Below, piece after piece: positions 28,749 through 40,400 of a stretch of DNA of 64,000 nucleotides. Each line of letters begins with the position of its first letter. Position 1 is the first letter of the stretch. The DNA lies in the NCBI RefSeq assembly GCF_022790535.1, contig NZ_LOHG01000003.1:285730-349729 (forward strand). Direction: 5' to 3'. Source of the DNA: Pseudomonas maioricensis (GTDB lineage Bacteria; Pseudomonadota; Gammaproteobacteria; Pseudomonadales; Pseudomonadaceae). A model generated the notes under the pieces. The model was not told the origin of the DNA. It searched no databases and saw only the letters and a program-made list of their open reading frames with translations. The translations under genes and the position numbers were made by a program.

Positions 28749-30452
28749 TTAGCCTGCGGGTTTATCCCCATACCATCGCGGCGTGTAGACCCACTGGCCA
28801 CCCTCGGCGCGTGCAAACGTGCAGGTCGTCGATGAACCGATCAACACCATCGTGCGCATGTCTACCTGCTCGGGTGTCAGTTCGCCCAGCGTAATGATGC
28901 GCAAGGTCTGCCCCGGTCGACCGATGTCACGCCCCAGCGTCACAGGCGTTTCAGGAGTGCGGTGCTGGCGAACGATTTCAAGCGCTCGCCCCAGTTGCCA
29001 TGGGCGAGAACGGGAGATCGGGTTGTAGAAAGCCAGCGCCAGATCGGCCTGAGAGGCGAGGTCCAGACGCTTTTCGATAATGTCCCAGGGCTTGAGGTTG
29101 TCCGACAGCGACATCACGCAGAAGTCGTGACCCAATGGCGCGCCAGCCTGTGCGGCGGTCGCCAGCGACGCGGAGACCCCTGGAAGGATTTCCAGCTCGA
29201 CGTTATGCCAATCCAGGTTGGTTGATTCATGCAGGGCTTCCAGCACCGCTGCGGCCATCGCGAACACACCTGGGTCGCCAGATGAAACGACCACCACTGA
29301 GCGCCCGGAGGCCGCCAGTTCGAAAGCGTGTCGTGCGCGCTGCATTTCTTCGCGGTTATCAGTGCAGTGCATGACCTGATCGGCGCGAAACGGCCCGGCC
29401 ATGCGCACGTAGGTTTCATAACCCAGTACATCGTTGGCCCGAGCCAGCTCAGCCTTCACCGCTGGCACCATCAGTTCAGCGGCTCCGGGGCCCAGCCCGA
29501 TGACCGCAAGCCTGCCGCGCCCTTTACCGATCTGCTGAACGTCCAGCGGATGAGGTGCAACAGCAACCGCCAATCCGTCGTGCCTATCGATAGGCGGCAG
29601 CAGTTGCGGCACAGCCCGGGCAGCCATATCGAGCGCCGATGCCGCGGGAACAAAACGCAGCACGACATCCAGCTCCCGGGCAGCTTGATGCAAGAGTGGA
29701 TCAGCCATTTGCAAATCAGCCGCCAACAGACAGGCCAGCGATTGAACGGCGATGCCCGCATCGTGCAGCGCCGCTCGAATATTGACGGCCAGATCGGCAG
29801 ATATCGCCGTAACAGCCACCGCGACACAACGCGGGTAGATCAGCAACTCATTGGCCGACGGCTCGCGCTCGGCACAGCTCACATGGATCGCCAACTGCGC
29901 GTGTTCGTCCTCCGGTAACTGCGCTTTGCTCAACCAGGGCGCAGCACCTTCGATGCGCACGCTTTCACCTGACAGCAAATCGGACACGAAGCGCTTGCCC
30001 AGCTCAAGGTCGCCCAGTGCATAGCCACTGGGCGGATTGAGCAGGCAGGTCCCGAAACGCAGCTCACCGCTGGTGGTGATCGCAGGCGCGATACCCAGAC
30101 CTGCGGCGATCTCCCGAGCCATGACATTGACTCCGCCAAGCCCCCCCAGCAACGGCACAACCGCGCTGCCGTCTTCAGCAATCGCCAGCACAGCAGGCTC
30201 CGCGCCCTTTTCCAGCAGCAGCGGTGCGAGGGTACGAATCACGATACCTGCGGCACACAGGGCAATAATTGGCGTGTTCTGTTGATAGAACTGACGCAAG
30301 GTCGTGCCAAATTCGCTGTAGCTTTTGTCGGCGCCCTGTACACGATCAATCAGGCCGTAAACCAGTGATTCCGGATACAACTGCTGAATGCGTCGGGCGG
30401 TCGCCAGGCTGCCATTGCCCAGAATCACAATGGCTGGAATGTTCTGTGTCAT
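28749..30452 (-). CDS. cobJ: CbiG-CobJ fusion, precorrin-3B C17-methyltransferase
   Basis: A 567-aa two-domain cobalamin enzyme. Residues 1 to about 310 are CbiG-like (LIDRVQGADKSYSEFG, LCAAGIVIRTLAPLL, a GGLGGVN segment). From about 312 the protein is CobJ/CbiH, a SAM methyltransferase with LAVIGLGPGAAELMVPAV, VVVVSSGDPGVFAMAA and LGRDIGRPGQ. I start at the ATG at 30452, which overlaps the cobI stop as ATGA; a start at 30464 would overlap further. Last of the cobG-cobH-cobI-cobJ operon. Confidence 0.9.
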   Translation of the reverse strand: MTQNIPAIVILGNGSLATARRIQQLYPESLVYGLIDRVQGADKSYSEFGTTLRQFYQQNTPIIALCAAGIVIRTLAPLLLEKGAEPAVLAIAEDGSAVVPLLGGLGGVNVMAREIAAGLGIAPAITTSGELRFGTCLLNPPSGYALGDLELGKRFVSDLLSGESVRIEGAAPWLSKAQLPEDEHAQLAIHVSCAEREPSANELLIYPRCVAVAVTAISADLAVNIRAALHDAGIAVQSLACLLAADLQMADPLLHQAARELDVVLRFVPAASALDMAARAVPQLLPPIDRHDGLAVAVAPHPLDVQQIGKGRGRLAVIGLGPGAAELMVPAVKAELARANDVLGYETYVRMAGPFRADQVMHCTDNREEMQRARHAFELAASGRSVVVVSSGDPGVFAMAAAVLEALHESTNLDWHNVELEILPGVSASLATAAQAGAPLGHDFCVMSLSDNLKPWDIIEKRLDLASQADLALAFYNPISRSRPWQLGRALEIVRQHRTPETPVTLGRDIGRPGQTLRIITLGELTPEQVDMRTMVLIGSSTTCTFARAEGGQWVYTPRWYGDKPAG

Positions 30453-31186
30453 CAGCCCTGCCACCTTTCGCCCGGAACAATAATGAGCGAGAAATACGGC
30501 GAAGACATCGGCACCACTTCATCCAGCGGGACGATTTTCTGATTAGCCATGGTGGCGCGCTCAACGTACAGCGCCCGCCCGGCCAGCCCCAACTCTTCCA
30601 GAACCTGACGGACTTTCGGGAAGTTACGGCCCAGCTTCATGATCACCGCAGCATCAGCGTCGGCCAGTTTGCGCTTGAGTTCTTCATGGGGCAGCACGCC
30701 GGACAGTACCGACAGGCTCTGATTGCGGTACACCAATGGCGCGCCTAACACCGAAGCGCCACCCAACATCGAACACACTCCCGGAACAACCTGGGCTTCG
30801 TATTGATCAGCAAGACGATCGTGCAAATACATGTAGGAACCGTAGAAGAACGGATCGCCTTCACAGATCACCGCCACGTCACGACCAGCGTCCAGATGGG
30901 CGGCCACGTCGACGCTGGCCTCATCGTAGAAATCACTGATGACTTTTTCGTAGGACATCGGTGCAGGCAACGCTTCGGTCGTCACCGGGTAAACCAGCGG
31001 CATTAACGTCTGGGCATCCTGCAAATGACCTTCGATGATGCCGAACGCGTTGCCCTTCTTGCCCTTGGCGACGAAGTAAGCAACCACTGGCGACTCACGC
31101 AGCAGGCGCAACGCCTTGACGGTAATCAGTTCCGGGTCGCCGGGGCCGACGCCCAGGCCAATCAATCGACCGCGTGCCTGCATCAT
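30452..31186 (-). CDS. cobI: Precorrin-2 C20-methyltransferase CobI
   Basis: A 244-aa SAM-dependent tetrapyrrole methylase that converts precorrin-2 to precorrin-3A. Family features: the [20 protein letters not shown] start, [20 protein letters not shown] loop and [16 protein letters not shown]. It overlaps cobH by ATGA at its start (31183-31186) and cobJ at its end, so translation of the operon is tightly coupled. Confidence 0.95.
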   Translation of the reverse strand: MMQARGRLIGLGVGPGDPELITVKALRLLRESPVVAYFVAKGKKGNAFGIIEGHLQDAQTLMPLVYPVTTEALPAPMSYEKVISDFYDEASVDVAAHLDAGRDVAVICEGDPFFYGSYMYLHDRLADQYEAQVVPGVCSMLGGASVLGAPLVYRNQSLSVLSGVLPHEELKRKLADADAAVIMKLGRNFPKVRQVLEELGLAGRALYVERATMANQKIVPLDEVVPMSSPYFSLIIVPGERWQG

Positions 31187-31809
31187 TCGATCTCCGTGGC
31201 CAGGGCGTTGACCGCTGCCACCGCCATGGCGCTGCCGCCGCGACGACCCTGCATGATCACAAACGGCACGCCACGACTATCCGCGGCGAGCATGGCCTTG
31301 GATTCGGCGGCACCGACGAAGCCCACCGGGAAACCGAGGATCAGTGCCGGTTTCGGCGCGCCGGCGTCGAGCATTTCCAGCAGATAGAACAGTGCAGTCG
31401 GCGCATTGCCGATCACCACCACACTGCCTTCAAGATGCGGACGCCACAGCTCCAAAGCCACGGCTGAACGGGTATTGCCCAAATCCAGAGCCATTTCCCG
31501 CACGCCTTCATCGTGCAGGGTGCAGATGATCTGATTGTTGGCGGGCAGACGCGTGCGCGTAATACCTTCGGACACCATGCGCGCATCACAGAGGATCGGC
31601 GCACCCGCGGCCAACGCATCGCGACCGGCCTTGCCAGCACCCTCCGAGAAGCGCAGGTCCTCGATCACCTCGACCATGCCGCAGGCGTGGATCACCCGCA
31701 CGGCGAGTTTTTCCAGGTCGGCAGGGATGGTGTCCAGGCGCGCCTCAGCGCGAATGATCGAGAAGGAATTGCGATAAATCTCCTGACCATCGCGGATGTA
31801 ATCAATCAT
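31183..31809 (-). CDS. cobH: Precorrin-8X methylmutase CobH
   Basis: A 208-aa enzyme moving the C11 methyl to C12, forming hydrogenobyrinate. It has the [13 protein letters not shown] start, the [11 protein letters not shown] segment with the catalytic histidine, [12 protein letters not shown] and the [12 protein letters not shown] motif. Its start overlaps the end of cobG (31802-31809) and its end overlaps cobI. Confidence 0.95.
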   Translation of the reverse strand: MIDYIRDGQEIYRNSFSIIRAEARLDTIPADLEKLAVRVIHACGMVEVIEDLRFSEGAGKAGRDALAAGAPILCDARMVSEGITRTRLPANNQIICTLHDEGVREMALDLGNTRSAVALELWRPHLEGSVVVIGNAPTALFYLLEMLDAGAPKPALILGFPVGFVGAAESKAMLAADSRGVPFVIMQGRRGGSAMAVAAVNALATEIE

Positions 31810-33154
31810 GGGTGTTGCTCCGTGAGTCGGCGATCAATAACGCGCCGGCTGCTTCAATAGTGAGGTCACGCGCTTGCAGGGCACCGAAACCGGGCTGCAC
31901 TGCATCGCGAAAATAAAGGTCGTAATGGCCCGGGGATACCGCCAGTAACGTCACCGATGCCACATGCGCCGCTGCGCAGGAGCGCTTGCAGGCCGACAGA
32001 TGCACTGCGCGGCTGACGCCACTGCGTTGCAATTGCCCGGCCAGCAAACGTGCATCGGCTTTGGTATCGGCCAGGCCCTTGGCGCAGTCACTCGAACCTG
32101 TGCAGGCAATGATTTGCGCCAAAGGTTGTTCCGCGGAACACAGCAGACCGGCCGTTTGCAGGGCAAGCAACACATGCGCGGCCTGCCCGGTTGCAATGTT
32201 CGGCAATAGCAGGCTTTGCCAAGGCGTAAAACGCAGAGTCGCGTCGCCAAACTCAGTCGCCAGTTGCGCAACAGCGCTCAGCATCGCCGGGTCAAGTCGC
32301 CCCAATGGAACAGCAGCGCCAACGGCTACTTTGCCGGTTTGCTGCTGTGGATAAATGCCCAGATGCTGGTGACGGCTGACGGCTGGACGACGCCACAGGG
32401 TTATTTTTTGATCAGTTCTAAGCTCAACACTCAAACGCTGCTGCAACCGTTGAAGCAGTTGCCGCGCAGGCACCTCGGCCAACAGATGACGCATGCGCAC
32501 CTGCTCCGGACGAGCCGTGTCCAGAAACAGTTCCAGAACCGCCAGCACCAGCTCCAGTGCGTTTTCCGCTGGAACCGCTGCCAATGGCGAATCATCAGCA
32601 GGACAGCCAGCCAGCCCGAAGCCCAGCATGAGCCTGCCATCCACGTTAAGCGCCGAGAGCCACAGATCATGGGGATGTTCGAGCATCACCATAGCTTCAC
32701 CGCCATCCAGCGACAGCGCGAACTTGGGCGACAGGTCATGAAAGCGCGGATTGGCTTCCAGCGCATGCAGGATTTGCGCGGTCAAAGGTCGCACGTCCAG
32801 CAACATGTGCGGGTCCAGACCCGCCACCGGGCTGAGCATCAGGTTGCGCACATCATCGCTGTCGGGGTTGTTGGGCCCAAGCCCGGCCGCCAGCAGCGTG
32901 TCGATCAATGCCGCCTGCCCGTCGCCAATACCGCGAATCTGCAGGTTGGCGCGGTTGGTGGCTTCGATCACGCCATGCGCGTAACGTTGTGCCGCGTGAG
33001 CCACGGCATGTGCCTGAGCAGCACTGATCGAACCGCCCGCCAGTTTGATCCGGCAGATTCCGCCATCCAGTGCCGGGACGATACGCAGCAACCCCGGACA
33101 GGCCGAGGGGCGTAAGGACGTTACAGGCGTGCGAGCGGACTTCGGCTCGGTCAA
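31802..33154 (-). CDS. cobG: Precorrin-3B synthase CobG
   Basis: A 450-aa nitrite/sulfite-reductase-like oxygenase of the aerobic cobalamin route that makes precorrin-3B with molecular oxygen. Both ferredoxin-like halves are present, and the Fe-S/siroheme cysteines are visible as IACTGSSDCAKG and LSACKRSC. No ATG precedes the conserved region. I chose the TTG at 33154 (M-TEPKSARTP), with GGTGA upstream. A much longer open frame to 33685 is antisense to cobL and unconserved. First gene of the operon, divergent from cobL. Confidence 0.9.
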   Translation of the reverse strand: MTEPKSARTPVTSLRPSACPGLLRIVPALDGGICRIKLAGGSISAAQAHAVAHAAQRYAHGVIEATNRANLQIRGIGDGQAALIDTLLAAGLGPNNPDSDDVRNLMLSPVAGLDPHMLLDVRPLTAQILHALEANPRFHDLSPKFALSLDGGEAMVMLEHPHDLWLSALNVDGRLMLGFGLAGCPADDSPLAAVPAENALELVLAVLELFLDTARPEQVRMRHLLAEVPARQLLQRLQQRLSVELRTDQKITLWRRPAVSRHQHLGIYPQQQTGKVAVGAAVPLGRLDPAMLSAVAQLATEFGDATLRFTPWQSLLLPNIATGQAAHVLLALQTAGLLCSAEQPLAQIIACTGSSDCAKGLADTKADARLLAGQLQRSGVSRAVHLSACKRSCAAAHVASVTLLAVSPGHYDLYFRDAVQPGFGALQARDLTIEAAGALLIADSRSNTHD

Positions 33155-33271
33155 TGGATCACCATGAATTGGTTTGAATAGGCACTTGTGCCTGGCAGGC
33201 GCGGTATTATGCCTGCTTTGTCCGCAGGCATGAAAAGCCGCTCTGTCGGAAGATCGGATTGAGGTAAGCAA
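33155..33271. promoter_or_regulatory. Divergent cobG / cobL promoter region with hairpin
   Basis: A 117-nt gap holding the start regions of both cob operons. It contains a perfect dyad ATGCCTGC (33209-33216) / GCAGGCAT (33224-33231) and TATTAT (33205-33210), a possible -10 for cobL. No cobalamin riboswitch motif fits in this space. Confidence 0.5.
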
Positions 33272-34474
33272 ATGTCGCCCTGGCTGACAGTCGTGGGAAT
33301 CGGTGAAGACGGCTACAAAGGCCTGGGCAAGAATGCCCGGCACGCTCTGTTGCGCGCTGATCAGGTGTTTGGCGGCCCGCGTCAGCTGGAGTTGCTCCCG
33401 CCCTGTATCAAAGCTGAACGCCGCGCCTGGCCCAGCCCCTTCTCGCTTAACCCGGTGCTTGAACAGCGCGGCGCAGAGGTGTGTGTGCTGGCCAGCGGTG
33501 ATCCGATGCTGTTTGGCGTTGGCGCAAGTCTGGCACGCGTCGTCGCTGTCGAAGAAATGCTGATCCTGCCTGCGCCCTCCTCCTATTCGTTGGCCGCTGC
33601 CCGGCTGGGCTGGCCTTTGCAGGACGTAGTGACCCTGTCCGTGGTCGCGAGGCCGCTGGCCGCGCTGAATGCCCGATTCCATCACGGTGTACGCCTGCTG
33701 GTCTTGAGCAATGACGGCAGCAGCCCGGCAGCGATTGCCGGTTTACTGCGTGAACGTGGTTTCGGACCCAGCCACATGACCGTACTGGAACATCTGGGCG
33801 GCTCGGCAGAACGTCGTGTTGAAGGTCTGGCAAGTGAATGGGCCAACCCGGAGATTGCCGCGCTGAACGTCGTGGCGATCGATTGCCGCGCAGACGCCAG
33901 CGCCTTGCGTCTTTCGCCGCTGGCAGGTTTGCCCGATGAAGCCTTCGAGCATGACGGCCAACTGACCAAACGCGATGTTCGGGCGATCACACTGGCACGC
34001 CTTGCCCCGGTGCCCGGCGAGCTGTTGTGGGACGTCGGGGCGGGCTGCGGTTCTATCGGCATCGAATGGATGCGCGCCCATCCCACCTGCCGGACGCTGG
34101 CCATTGAAGCCGATGAAGGCCGTCAGCAACTGATCGAATTCAACCGCGACGCGCTGGGCGTGCCGGGCTTGCAACTGGTCCGCGGCAGCGCGCCTCAGGC
34201 CCTCGCGGGACTTGAGCAACCAGACGCCATTTTCATTGGTGGCGGCGTGACCCGACCCGGTGTGCTGGATACCTGCTGGCAACAGCTACGCTCAGGCGGA
34301 CGTCTGGTGGCCAATGCCGTCACCCTGCAAAGCGAATCCACTTTAATGGCCTGGCGCGACCTGCACGGCGGTGAGTTGACCCGCATCCATATCGCCCATG
34401 CCAAGCCGCTGGGCGATTTCGACACGTGGCGTCAGGCGTTGCCCATCACTTTACTGGACGTGGTCAAACCCTGA
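33272..34474 (+). CDS. cobL: Precorrin-6Y C5,15-methyltransferase (decarboxylating) CobL
   Basis: A 400-aa bifunctional enzyme. The N-terminal CbiE domain (1-200; [29 protein letters not shown]) methylates C5 and C15. The C-terminal CbiT domain (about 215-400) has the SAM motif [16 protein letters not shown] and carries out decarboxylation and methylation. Its TGA overlaps the ATG of cbiD by one base. Confidence 0.95.
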   Translation: MSPWLTVVGIGEDGYKGLGKNARHALLRADQVFGGPRQLELLPPCIKAERRAWPSPFSLNPVLEQRGAEVCVLASGDPMLFGVGASLARVVAVEEMLILPAPSSYSLAAARLGWPLQDVVTLSVVARPLAALNARFHHGVRLLVLSNDGSSPAAIAGLLRERGFGPSHMTVLEHLGGSAERRVEGLASEWANPEIAALNVVAIDCRADASALRLSPLAGLPDEAFEHDGQLTKRDVRAITLARLAPVPGELLWDVGAGCGSIGIEWMRAHPTCRTLAIEADEGRQQLIEFNRDALGVPGLQLVRGSAPQALAGLEQPDAIFIGGGVTRPGVLDTCWQQLRSGGRLVANAVTLQSESTLMAWRDLHGGELTRIHIAHAKPLGDFDTWRQALPITLLDVVKP

Positions 34475-35571
34475 TGCGTGATGAAACCGCCGAACAACCT
34501 GCACCGCTACGCAGCGGACTGACCACGGGGAGTTGCGCGACAGCGACCAGCCTCGCGGCAGCGCGGCTGTTACTGGGTGGGGAGGTCAACGATGCGGTGG
34601 AGATCGTCCTGCCCAAAGGCAAACGGGTTCAGATGCGTCTGGAGTTCTGCCGGCTCACGGCGCAAGGCGCAGAAGCCGGAACGATCAAGGACGCTGGCGA
34701 TGACCCTGATGTTACCCACGGCGCACTGGTTTTTTCCGGCGTGCGCCTGCTGGAAAAGCCGACAGTCGAGTTCGTCGCGGGCCATGGGGTTGGCACCGTG
34801 ACGCGGCCCGGTCTGGTGCTGAAAGTCGGCGAGCCCGCGATCAATCCCGTACCGCGCATGATGATCATCGAGCACCTGCAAACACTCGCCAACGAGCAAG
34901 GTTACACCGGTGGATTCGAGATTACGGTGAACGTCGAGGGTGGCGAAGCGTTGGCCCTTAAAACCATGAATCCACGCCTGGGCATTCTTGGCGGGCTGTC
35001 GATTCTAGGCACCAGCGGTATTGTCCGGCCGTTTTCCTGCGCGGCGTATATCGCGTCGATCCATCAAGGGATCGACGTCGCCAAAACCAACGGTTATCTG
35101 CACATCGCCGCCTGCACCGGCAACGCCAGCGAAGACACCATGCGCCGCGTCTACCAGATGCCAGACATTGCACTGATAGAAATGGGCGACTTCGTCGGCG
35201 CTGTTCTCAAGCACCTGCGCAGAGTACCGGTGGCCAAACTGAGCATCTGCGGCGGCTTTGGCAAGATCAGCAAACTGGCTGCAAAGCACATGGACCTGCA
35301 CAGCCGCCATTCGAGCATTGATCTGCCACAACTGGCACGCTGGGCGGCCGATGGCGGTGCCGACGAGGCTCTGCAACAGGCCATTCGCGAGGCCAATACC
35401 AGCCAGCAAGCGTTGGCGATGTGTTCGGCAGTGAATGTGCCCTTGGGCGACATCGTTTGCCAGCACGCTCTGGACTTCGCCCGCAGCGTGGTGCCCGCGC
35501 AGGTCGAAGTTGAAGTATTCGCCATTGATCGCCAAGGCGGCATCGTCGGCACTGCCGGGGTCAGCTCATGA
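34474..35571 (+). CDS. cbiD: Cobalt-precorrin-5B C1-methyltransferase CbiD
   Basis: A 365-aa CbiD, known from the anaerobic cobalamin route as the C1-methylase. It has the [19 protein letters not shown] signature at about 12-30 and [28 protein letters not shown] further on. In pseudomonads it is thought to stand in for the missing CobF. I start at the ATG at 34474, overlapping the cobL stop; the frame is also open upstream inside cobL. Confidence 0.94.
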   Translation: MRDETAEQPAPLRSGLTTGSCATATSLAAARLLLGGEVNDAVEIVLPKGKRVQMRLEFCRLTAQGAEAGTIKDAGDDPDVTHGALVFSGVRLLEKPTVEFVAGHGVGTVTRPGLVLKVGEPAINPVPRMMIIEHLQTLANEQGYTGGFEITVNVEGGEALALKTMNPRLGILGGLSILGTSGIVRPFSCAAYIASIHQGIDVAKTNGYLHIAACTGNASEDTMRRVYQMPDIALIEMGDFVGAVLKHLRRVPVAKLSICGGFGKISKLAAKHMDLHSRHSSIDLPQLARWAADGGADEALQQAIREANTSQQALAMCSAVNVPLGDIVCQHALDFARSVVPAQVEVEVFAIDRQGGIVGTAGVSS

Positions 35572-36305
35572 ACCGTCTGTTGCTGCTCGGCGGCGTTACC
35601 GACGCGCTAGCCATCGCCCGCACACTCGGGCCGCAGCATATCTACAGCCTGGCTGGAGTGGGTCGAGTGCCAACGGATCTTACCTGCGAAGTTCGCGTCG
35701 GCGGTTATGGCGGCGCTGAAGGGTTGGCGCAATTCATTGCCGGGCAAGGCATCGATTTACTGATCGACGCGACGCACCCGTACGCCGCGCAAATCAGCCA
35801 TAACGCTGCCCGCGCCGCCGAACTGGCGAGTGTGCCCTGCTGGGCTTTGCGCCGACCTGCCTGGCAGCCAGGTCCGGGCGACGATTGGCGCGAAGTGGCG
35901 GACTGGGCCGAACTGATCCTGGCTCTACAGCCCTTCCAACGGCCCTTGTTCACACTGGGTCGCGAGCCGTTGCAGCATCTGAGTGAAATCCCTGCTCATC
36001 AGTTCTGGACGTTACGCGCCCTGGAAAACACCCTGCGAGACTTGCCCCGACACGAGCGCTGCGAAGTCATCGGTGCGCGCGGTCCGTTTCTGTTGGAGGA
36101 CGAACGCGCGCTCTTTCAGCGGCGCAGCATTGATGTGCTTATCAGCAAAAACAGCGGTGGCGATGCGACCGAGGCCAAGCTGGAAGTAGCCCGTGAGCTG
36201 AAAGTGCCGTTGTTAATACTCAAGCGCCCGGAATTGCCGCAGGTGGATCGGGAGTTTGGTTCTGCAGCGGCGCTGCTTGAGGCACTGCATCAGTCTCAGC
36301 TCTGA
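35568..36305 (+). CDS. cobK: Precorrin-6A reductase CobK
   Basis: A 245-aa NADPH-dependent reductase of precorrin-6A. The protein has [14 protein letters not shown] at the N-terminus, the [20 protein letters not shown] motif, and [31 protein letters not shown] near the end, all typical of CobK/CbiJ. It overlaps cbiD by ATGA at 35568-35571 and ends the cobL-cbiD-cobK operon. Confidence 0.95.
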   Translation: MNRLLLLGGVTDALAIARTLGPQHIYSLAGVGRVPTDLTCEVRVGGYGGAEGLAQFIAGQGIDLLIDATHPYAAQISHNAARAAELASVPCWALRRPAWQPGPGDDWREVADWAELILALQPFQRPLFTLGREPLQHLSEIPAHQFWTLRALENTLRDLPRHERCEVIGARGPFLLEDERALFQRRSIDVLISKNSGGDATEAKLEVARELKVPLLILKRPELPQVDREFGSAAALLEALHQSQL

Positions 36306-36657
36306 TGCCAATCCTGTAGGACCGAATTTATTCGGGAAGGTGGCAATCCAGACGATGCACAGGCTGCGGATGTACCGGCCCATGGGAGTTGCGTTCGTAG
36401 GTCAGCATAGAATGCATCTATCAAAAAAAATCAATCATCTGGTTTGAAATGCTTTTTCTGTAGGAGTGAGCTTGCTCGCGATTACGTCAGCACAGCCGAT
36501 GTATTTATTGACTGGCATACTGAAATCGCGAGCAAGCTCACTCCTACAGGCCCCATGTTTTGTTGCGCGACAGCGCGGCATCGCGCCACATGCCGGGCTT
36601 TTTACATCGCCAGGTTGTTCAGGCTAAATGAAAGCTCAATCGACAGGAGTCTGTTTA
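36306..36657. repeat. Gap after cobK with a REPIN (36458-36549) and a solo REP
   Basis: No gene in this 352-nt gap. A REPIN has perfect 25-nt arms at 36458-36482 and 36525-36549. A single element of another type, CTGTAGGACCGAATTTATTC, lies at 36313-36338. Confidence 0.88.
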
Positions 36658-37128
36658 ATGTTGAAGCACCTGCTCATGCTGACGGCGTTGATGCTGCCAG
36701 TGAGTTACGCCAGTGCCGCTGACTACCGCGCAGCCGAGCTGAATATCGCCAGCCCCTGGTCCATGGAGCTGCCGCCCAATGCGCCAACCGTCGCGGCCTA
36801 TTTTGTCATTCACAACAATGGCCAGAACGCAGACCGATTGCTCAGCGCAGACACGCCCATCGCAGGCGCAGCTCAACTTCACGAGCACGTGCACGCCAAT
36901 GGCCTGATGAAAATGCAGCAGGTGCCCAACGTGGAAGTCCCTGCGGGTGGCGACGCCGTATTCGCGCCAATGGGTTATCACGTGATGCTGCTGGACCTGA
37001 AGGACAAGGCTGCGCTAACCGACGGTAAAACCTTCCCGTTGACCCTGCACTTCGAAAAGTCCGGCGATGTGACGGTAACCGTTGAAGTGCTGAAACAGCC
37101 ACCTGGGGCATCCGCGCACAGTCACTGA
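36658..37128 (+). CDS. Periplasmic copper chaperone, PCu(A)C family
   Basis: A 156-aa periplasmic copper-binding protein expected to deliver Cu(I) to the CuA site of cytochrome oxidase or to similar targets. A signal peptide (1-21, ...YASAADY) precedes a cupredoxin-like domain. The copper ligands H75-x10-M86-x21-H108-x-M110 match the family motif exactly. A C-terminal HSH may also bind metal. The ATG at 36658 follows CAGGAG; an upstream in-frame ATG would spoil the signal peptide. Confidence 0.93.
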   Translation: MLKHLLMLTALMLPVSYASAADYRAAELNIASPWSMELPPNAPTVAAYFVIHNNGQNADRLLSADTPIAGAAQLHEHVHANGLMKMQQVPNVEVPAGGDAVFAPMGYHVMLLDLKDKAALTDGKTFPLTLHFEKSGDVTVTVEVLKQPPGASAHSH

Positions 37129-37430
37129 CAGGCACCCCCCTGGCAGACTCGATATTACTGAATGCGCACGCCCCTTGTAGGAGCTGCCGAAGGCTGCGAA
37201 GCATTCCTTCGGATATACCGCCATCGCAGCCTTCGGCAGCTCCTACAGGTCCTGTGTTTGCTTTGCGACAGCGCGGTGCCATGGACAGCCGCAATTTCCT
37301 GCGTTTAAACCGCTAAACGCCTACAGCTGTTGCAGAATATCCCCAACAAAAAAACGCCCTCCAGCCGACAGACACCCTCCCCCCAAATCCGATTTCGTGA
37401 GCTGCATCTTTCACAAAACGAAACGGAATC
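37129..37430. repeat. Gap with a REPIN of the GCTGCCGAAGGC subtype (37176-37247)
   Basis: Perfect 24-nt inverted arms TGTAGGAGCTGCCGAAGGCT... at 37176-37199 and 37224-37247. The rest of the gap holds no gene. It should contain the promoter of the DUF6543 gene; no hrp box was found. Confidence 0.88.
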
Positions 37431-40400
37431 ATGTCTACTCAATCTGTATCAAACGCTGCCAGCAGCCCGGCGTATCCGCCGGACTTTCGTACCGTCGCCG
37501 AACAGGAATTTCTGCGTCTGCTCAAACGCGATCACCCTCGCGTCAGCCTCGACATCAACCACACATGGCTGACGACCTACACGCTGAAAAGCCTGACTAT
37601 CCCGCCTTTCACTCAACTGCCCGTGCAAAGCCATCCCACCATTGAACGCTCACTGCGCCAGTTCAGGCACTCGGAGCCCGTTCGAGGCACACTCCTCAAT
37701 CATGCTCTGGGACGCGCAAGTTTCGATCTGTCGGTCCATACAGGCTTCTACAAAGCCGCGAACACCGTGGCTGAAAGCGATGAAATCGCGCATCTGGAAT
37801 GCCAGCACATCCTGGACTTGTACAAGGATTTCAACAACGCACTTGAGCCTGCCTATCGCCAACAGCTGGCTAACTATTGGACCTGTCTGGACAAGGGCAT
37901 CAGCCGACGCGAGCGATTCATCACCGAGCGCAGAAAAGCATTGCTGCTGGAGTCCGAAGCGGCAGTCGAGCAAAACCTGCTGACTATTAGCCAGCACGCC
38001 ATGCTTGAAGATCAACTCAACAGGCCACGCACTGCCGATGACGACACCGTACAGAAATACGGGGCCTTTCAACTGGCGCTGATGGATGGCCAGGGCGAAG
38101 CGCAGATTTTACCCGGGGCGTTTATCCTCACGCACACCCATAGCCTGACTCCCCCCGCATTAGATGACAGCACTCTGGGTGAGGTCTTGTTGCGTACTGA
38201 ACATCAAGGCCTTGAGGGCTTTACGAGCATTGCAGCGATGATCAACTCGCTGAACGCGCGCTTTGGCGACACCATACAAAACCTCAGCGCCGTTTCAAGG
38301 GTTAAAGTTATTACGTTCCCAACCCCATCACCAACGTGGCAGTTGTCGGTGCTACAAGGCGATGTATTGCAGGTGCTGTTTGATCAACAATTAGCCAGGC
38401 AACAAGCCGACTTCAGCTATCTGATAAGCCAGGCAAAAGCTCAGAAGACGGACGCAGATGAGTTTGTGCGAACCTTGCCGATGCGTCTCGCCCAGGCTGC
38501 GCACCTGGACAATGCGCGGATGCTTGATCGCAACGACCATCGCCTGATCGCCAGGGGCATGCCGAACTGGTGGTCTACAGCCAGTCATGAGCACCAGCAG
38601 GCCTGGGTGGCTGCCGCGCAGGATTACAGTAAATCGATCATCCAGTTGCATCATCTGTGCAAGGACATACCCGACGGCCCGCAACCTCAGGGGACTCATC
38701 AGGCAGCCTGGCTCGATAATGTGAGAAGCCTCGCCATCGCCCAACTGCGCATGGATCAGGTACAGGCTCAGGCTGACCCGCTGCCCGACGCGGCCAGGGC
38801 ATGGATGAAGGTCATCATTGATAACCCCTGCGTCGAAACCCGGCAGCAGGTCGATGGCAAAACGATCAACCTCGACTTCATGATCCTTGAACAACACCCG
38901 CTCCCTGACGTCATGCGCATCGCACCACAAGGTTCAACCGCCGATCAGCCGATGCTGCTCTGTACCCTGAATGCCCCGGACAGTCGGGTATTTCGTTGGT
39001 ATCCCGACGAGAAGGCCATGCGTGAGCAGTTTCTGGATCATCCCGACTTCACCCGCTACCTGCTACGCCAGCTCCCCGAAGAAAGTCGCCCGGTTGAATG
39101 CAGCGCCGAAGAGTACGAGCAATGGCTCAAGCACTTTCGCGCAAGGGAAACGTACAAACACCTGAAAGCGCCAGCAAAGCTGCCCAGCTTTATTTTTGGC
39201 GAACCTGACTACGTTGATGAGGGCCAGGATTACCTCATGACCCATCATGACCTCAAGCATACCCGCAGGCATGAGCTTCACTTCCGGCCCGAGGTGATCA
39301 AAAAACACGGGGCATTGTTTGGCAGCATCGCGCTGAATATTGCAATGCTATTCATTCCATCACCGGTACTCATTGCCTTGGCGGCGGGTATAGGTCTGTT
39401 CAAACTCTGGGAGGCTTTTCAACATCTCAGGGAAGGTGATTACCATGGGGCTGCATTCGAATTGCTCTGTGCCGTCGGATATCTTGGAGCTGCGGCGCTG
39501 GGTCGATGGGTGGCCAATCGAGAACCCTTCACTGCGCTCGAAAATCTTCGTCCGGCCTCTCCCCTGGTACAACGCACCACCACCGAAGGTGAAGAGCAGA
39601 TCGGCTATCTGGAGTCGTCCAGCCAGACATCGCAACACACAGATCTGGATGCCGTTGTGCCCTACCAAGCCGGTCAGTTCCACGCGGTCCGGATAGGTGA
39701 CCAACAATATTTCATCAAACGCCAGCCCTGGCTGTTCGGTCACTGTCGACTCTATCGGGTAGACGCCACTAATCCTGATTTGCTGATTGGAGAGAGCTCC
39801 TATGCGGTGGAGTCTAGCCCGGGGGTCTGGAGCAAAATAGAAACACTGCGCGCCAGAATAAGCAGCCTGTTATTGAGGCAGTCGGACCGGGAACTGGGCG
39901 ATGTGACCAAGGATTGGCCGAACTCGGTGGACGAGGTCAGCACCGTGTCCAAACAGGCATTCAATCGTAACTATCTGCACTTGGCACAAACGTCCAATGC
40001 CAGTGATATGCCCGAAATACTTGATTACTGTGAAGGCGGCTCGCAGCCCATCAACAGCCTGCTGCGCGCCAGAGTGCGCACTCCGTGGACCCTTCGTTTT
40101 CTGAACGAGTTCTATAGCCTCAACGAATATCAGGGGCGGGCTTACCGCGCTGCACTTGTCAGCGCCGCGGGGCTACGAAAACTGACGACTGAGATCGGAC
40201 AGGTGTTCGTCGATAACGGTATTCAGTCTGCCTCTGTCAGCCGCTGGAGCAGCGAGCAGTGGAGCCGTGACGGATTCATTCGCGAGGCAACCAGCAGTGA
40301 GGACAGCACCGTATTTGTCATTTTCAACAAGTCTGTGCCGAAGAAAAACCTGTTCACCAGCTTTCTGGGAGACCACGTAGCAATCCCTCCTTCCACGCCG

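Noticed and set aside
33155..33271. Cobalamin riboswitch before the cob operons
   Set aside because: The gap is only 117 nt and shows no B12-box-like sequence.
33155..33685. N-terminal extension of CobG in an open frame
   Set aside because: It is antisense to cobL, unconserved, and the TTG at 33154 gives the normal protein length.
37129..37430. hrp box (type III secretion promoter) before the DUF6543 gene
   Set aside because: No GGAACC...CCAC motif with proper spacing was found.
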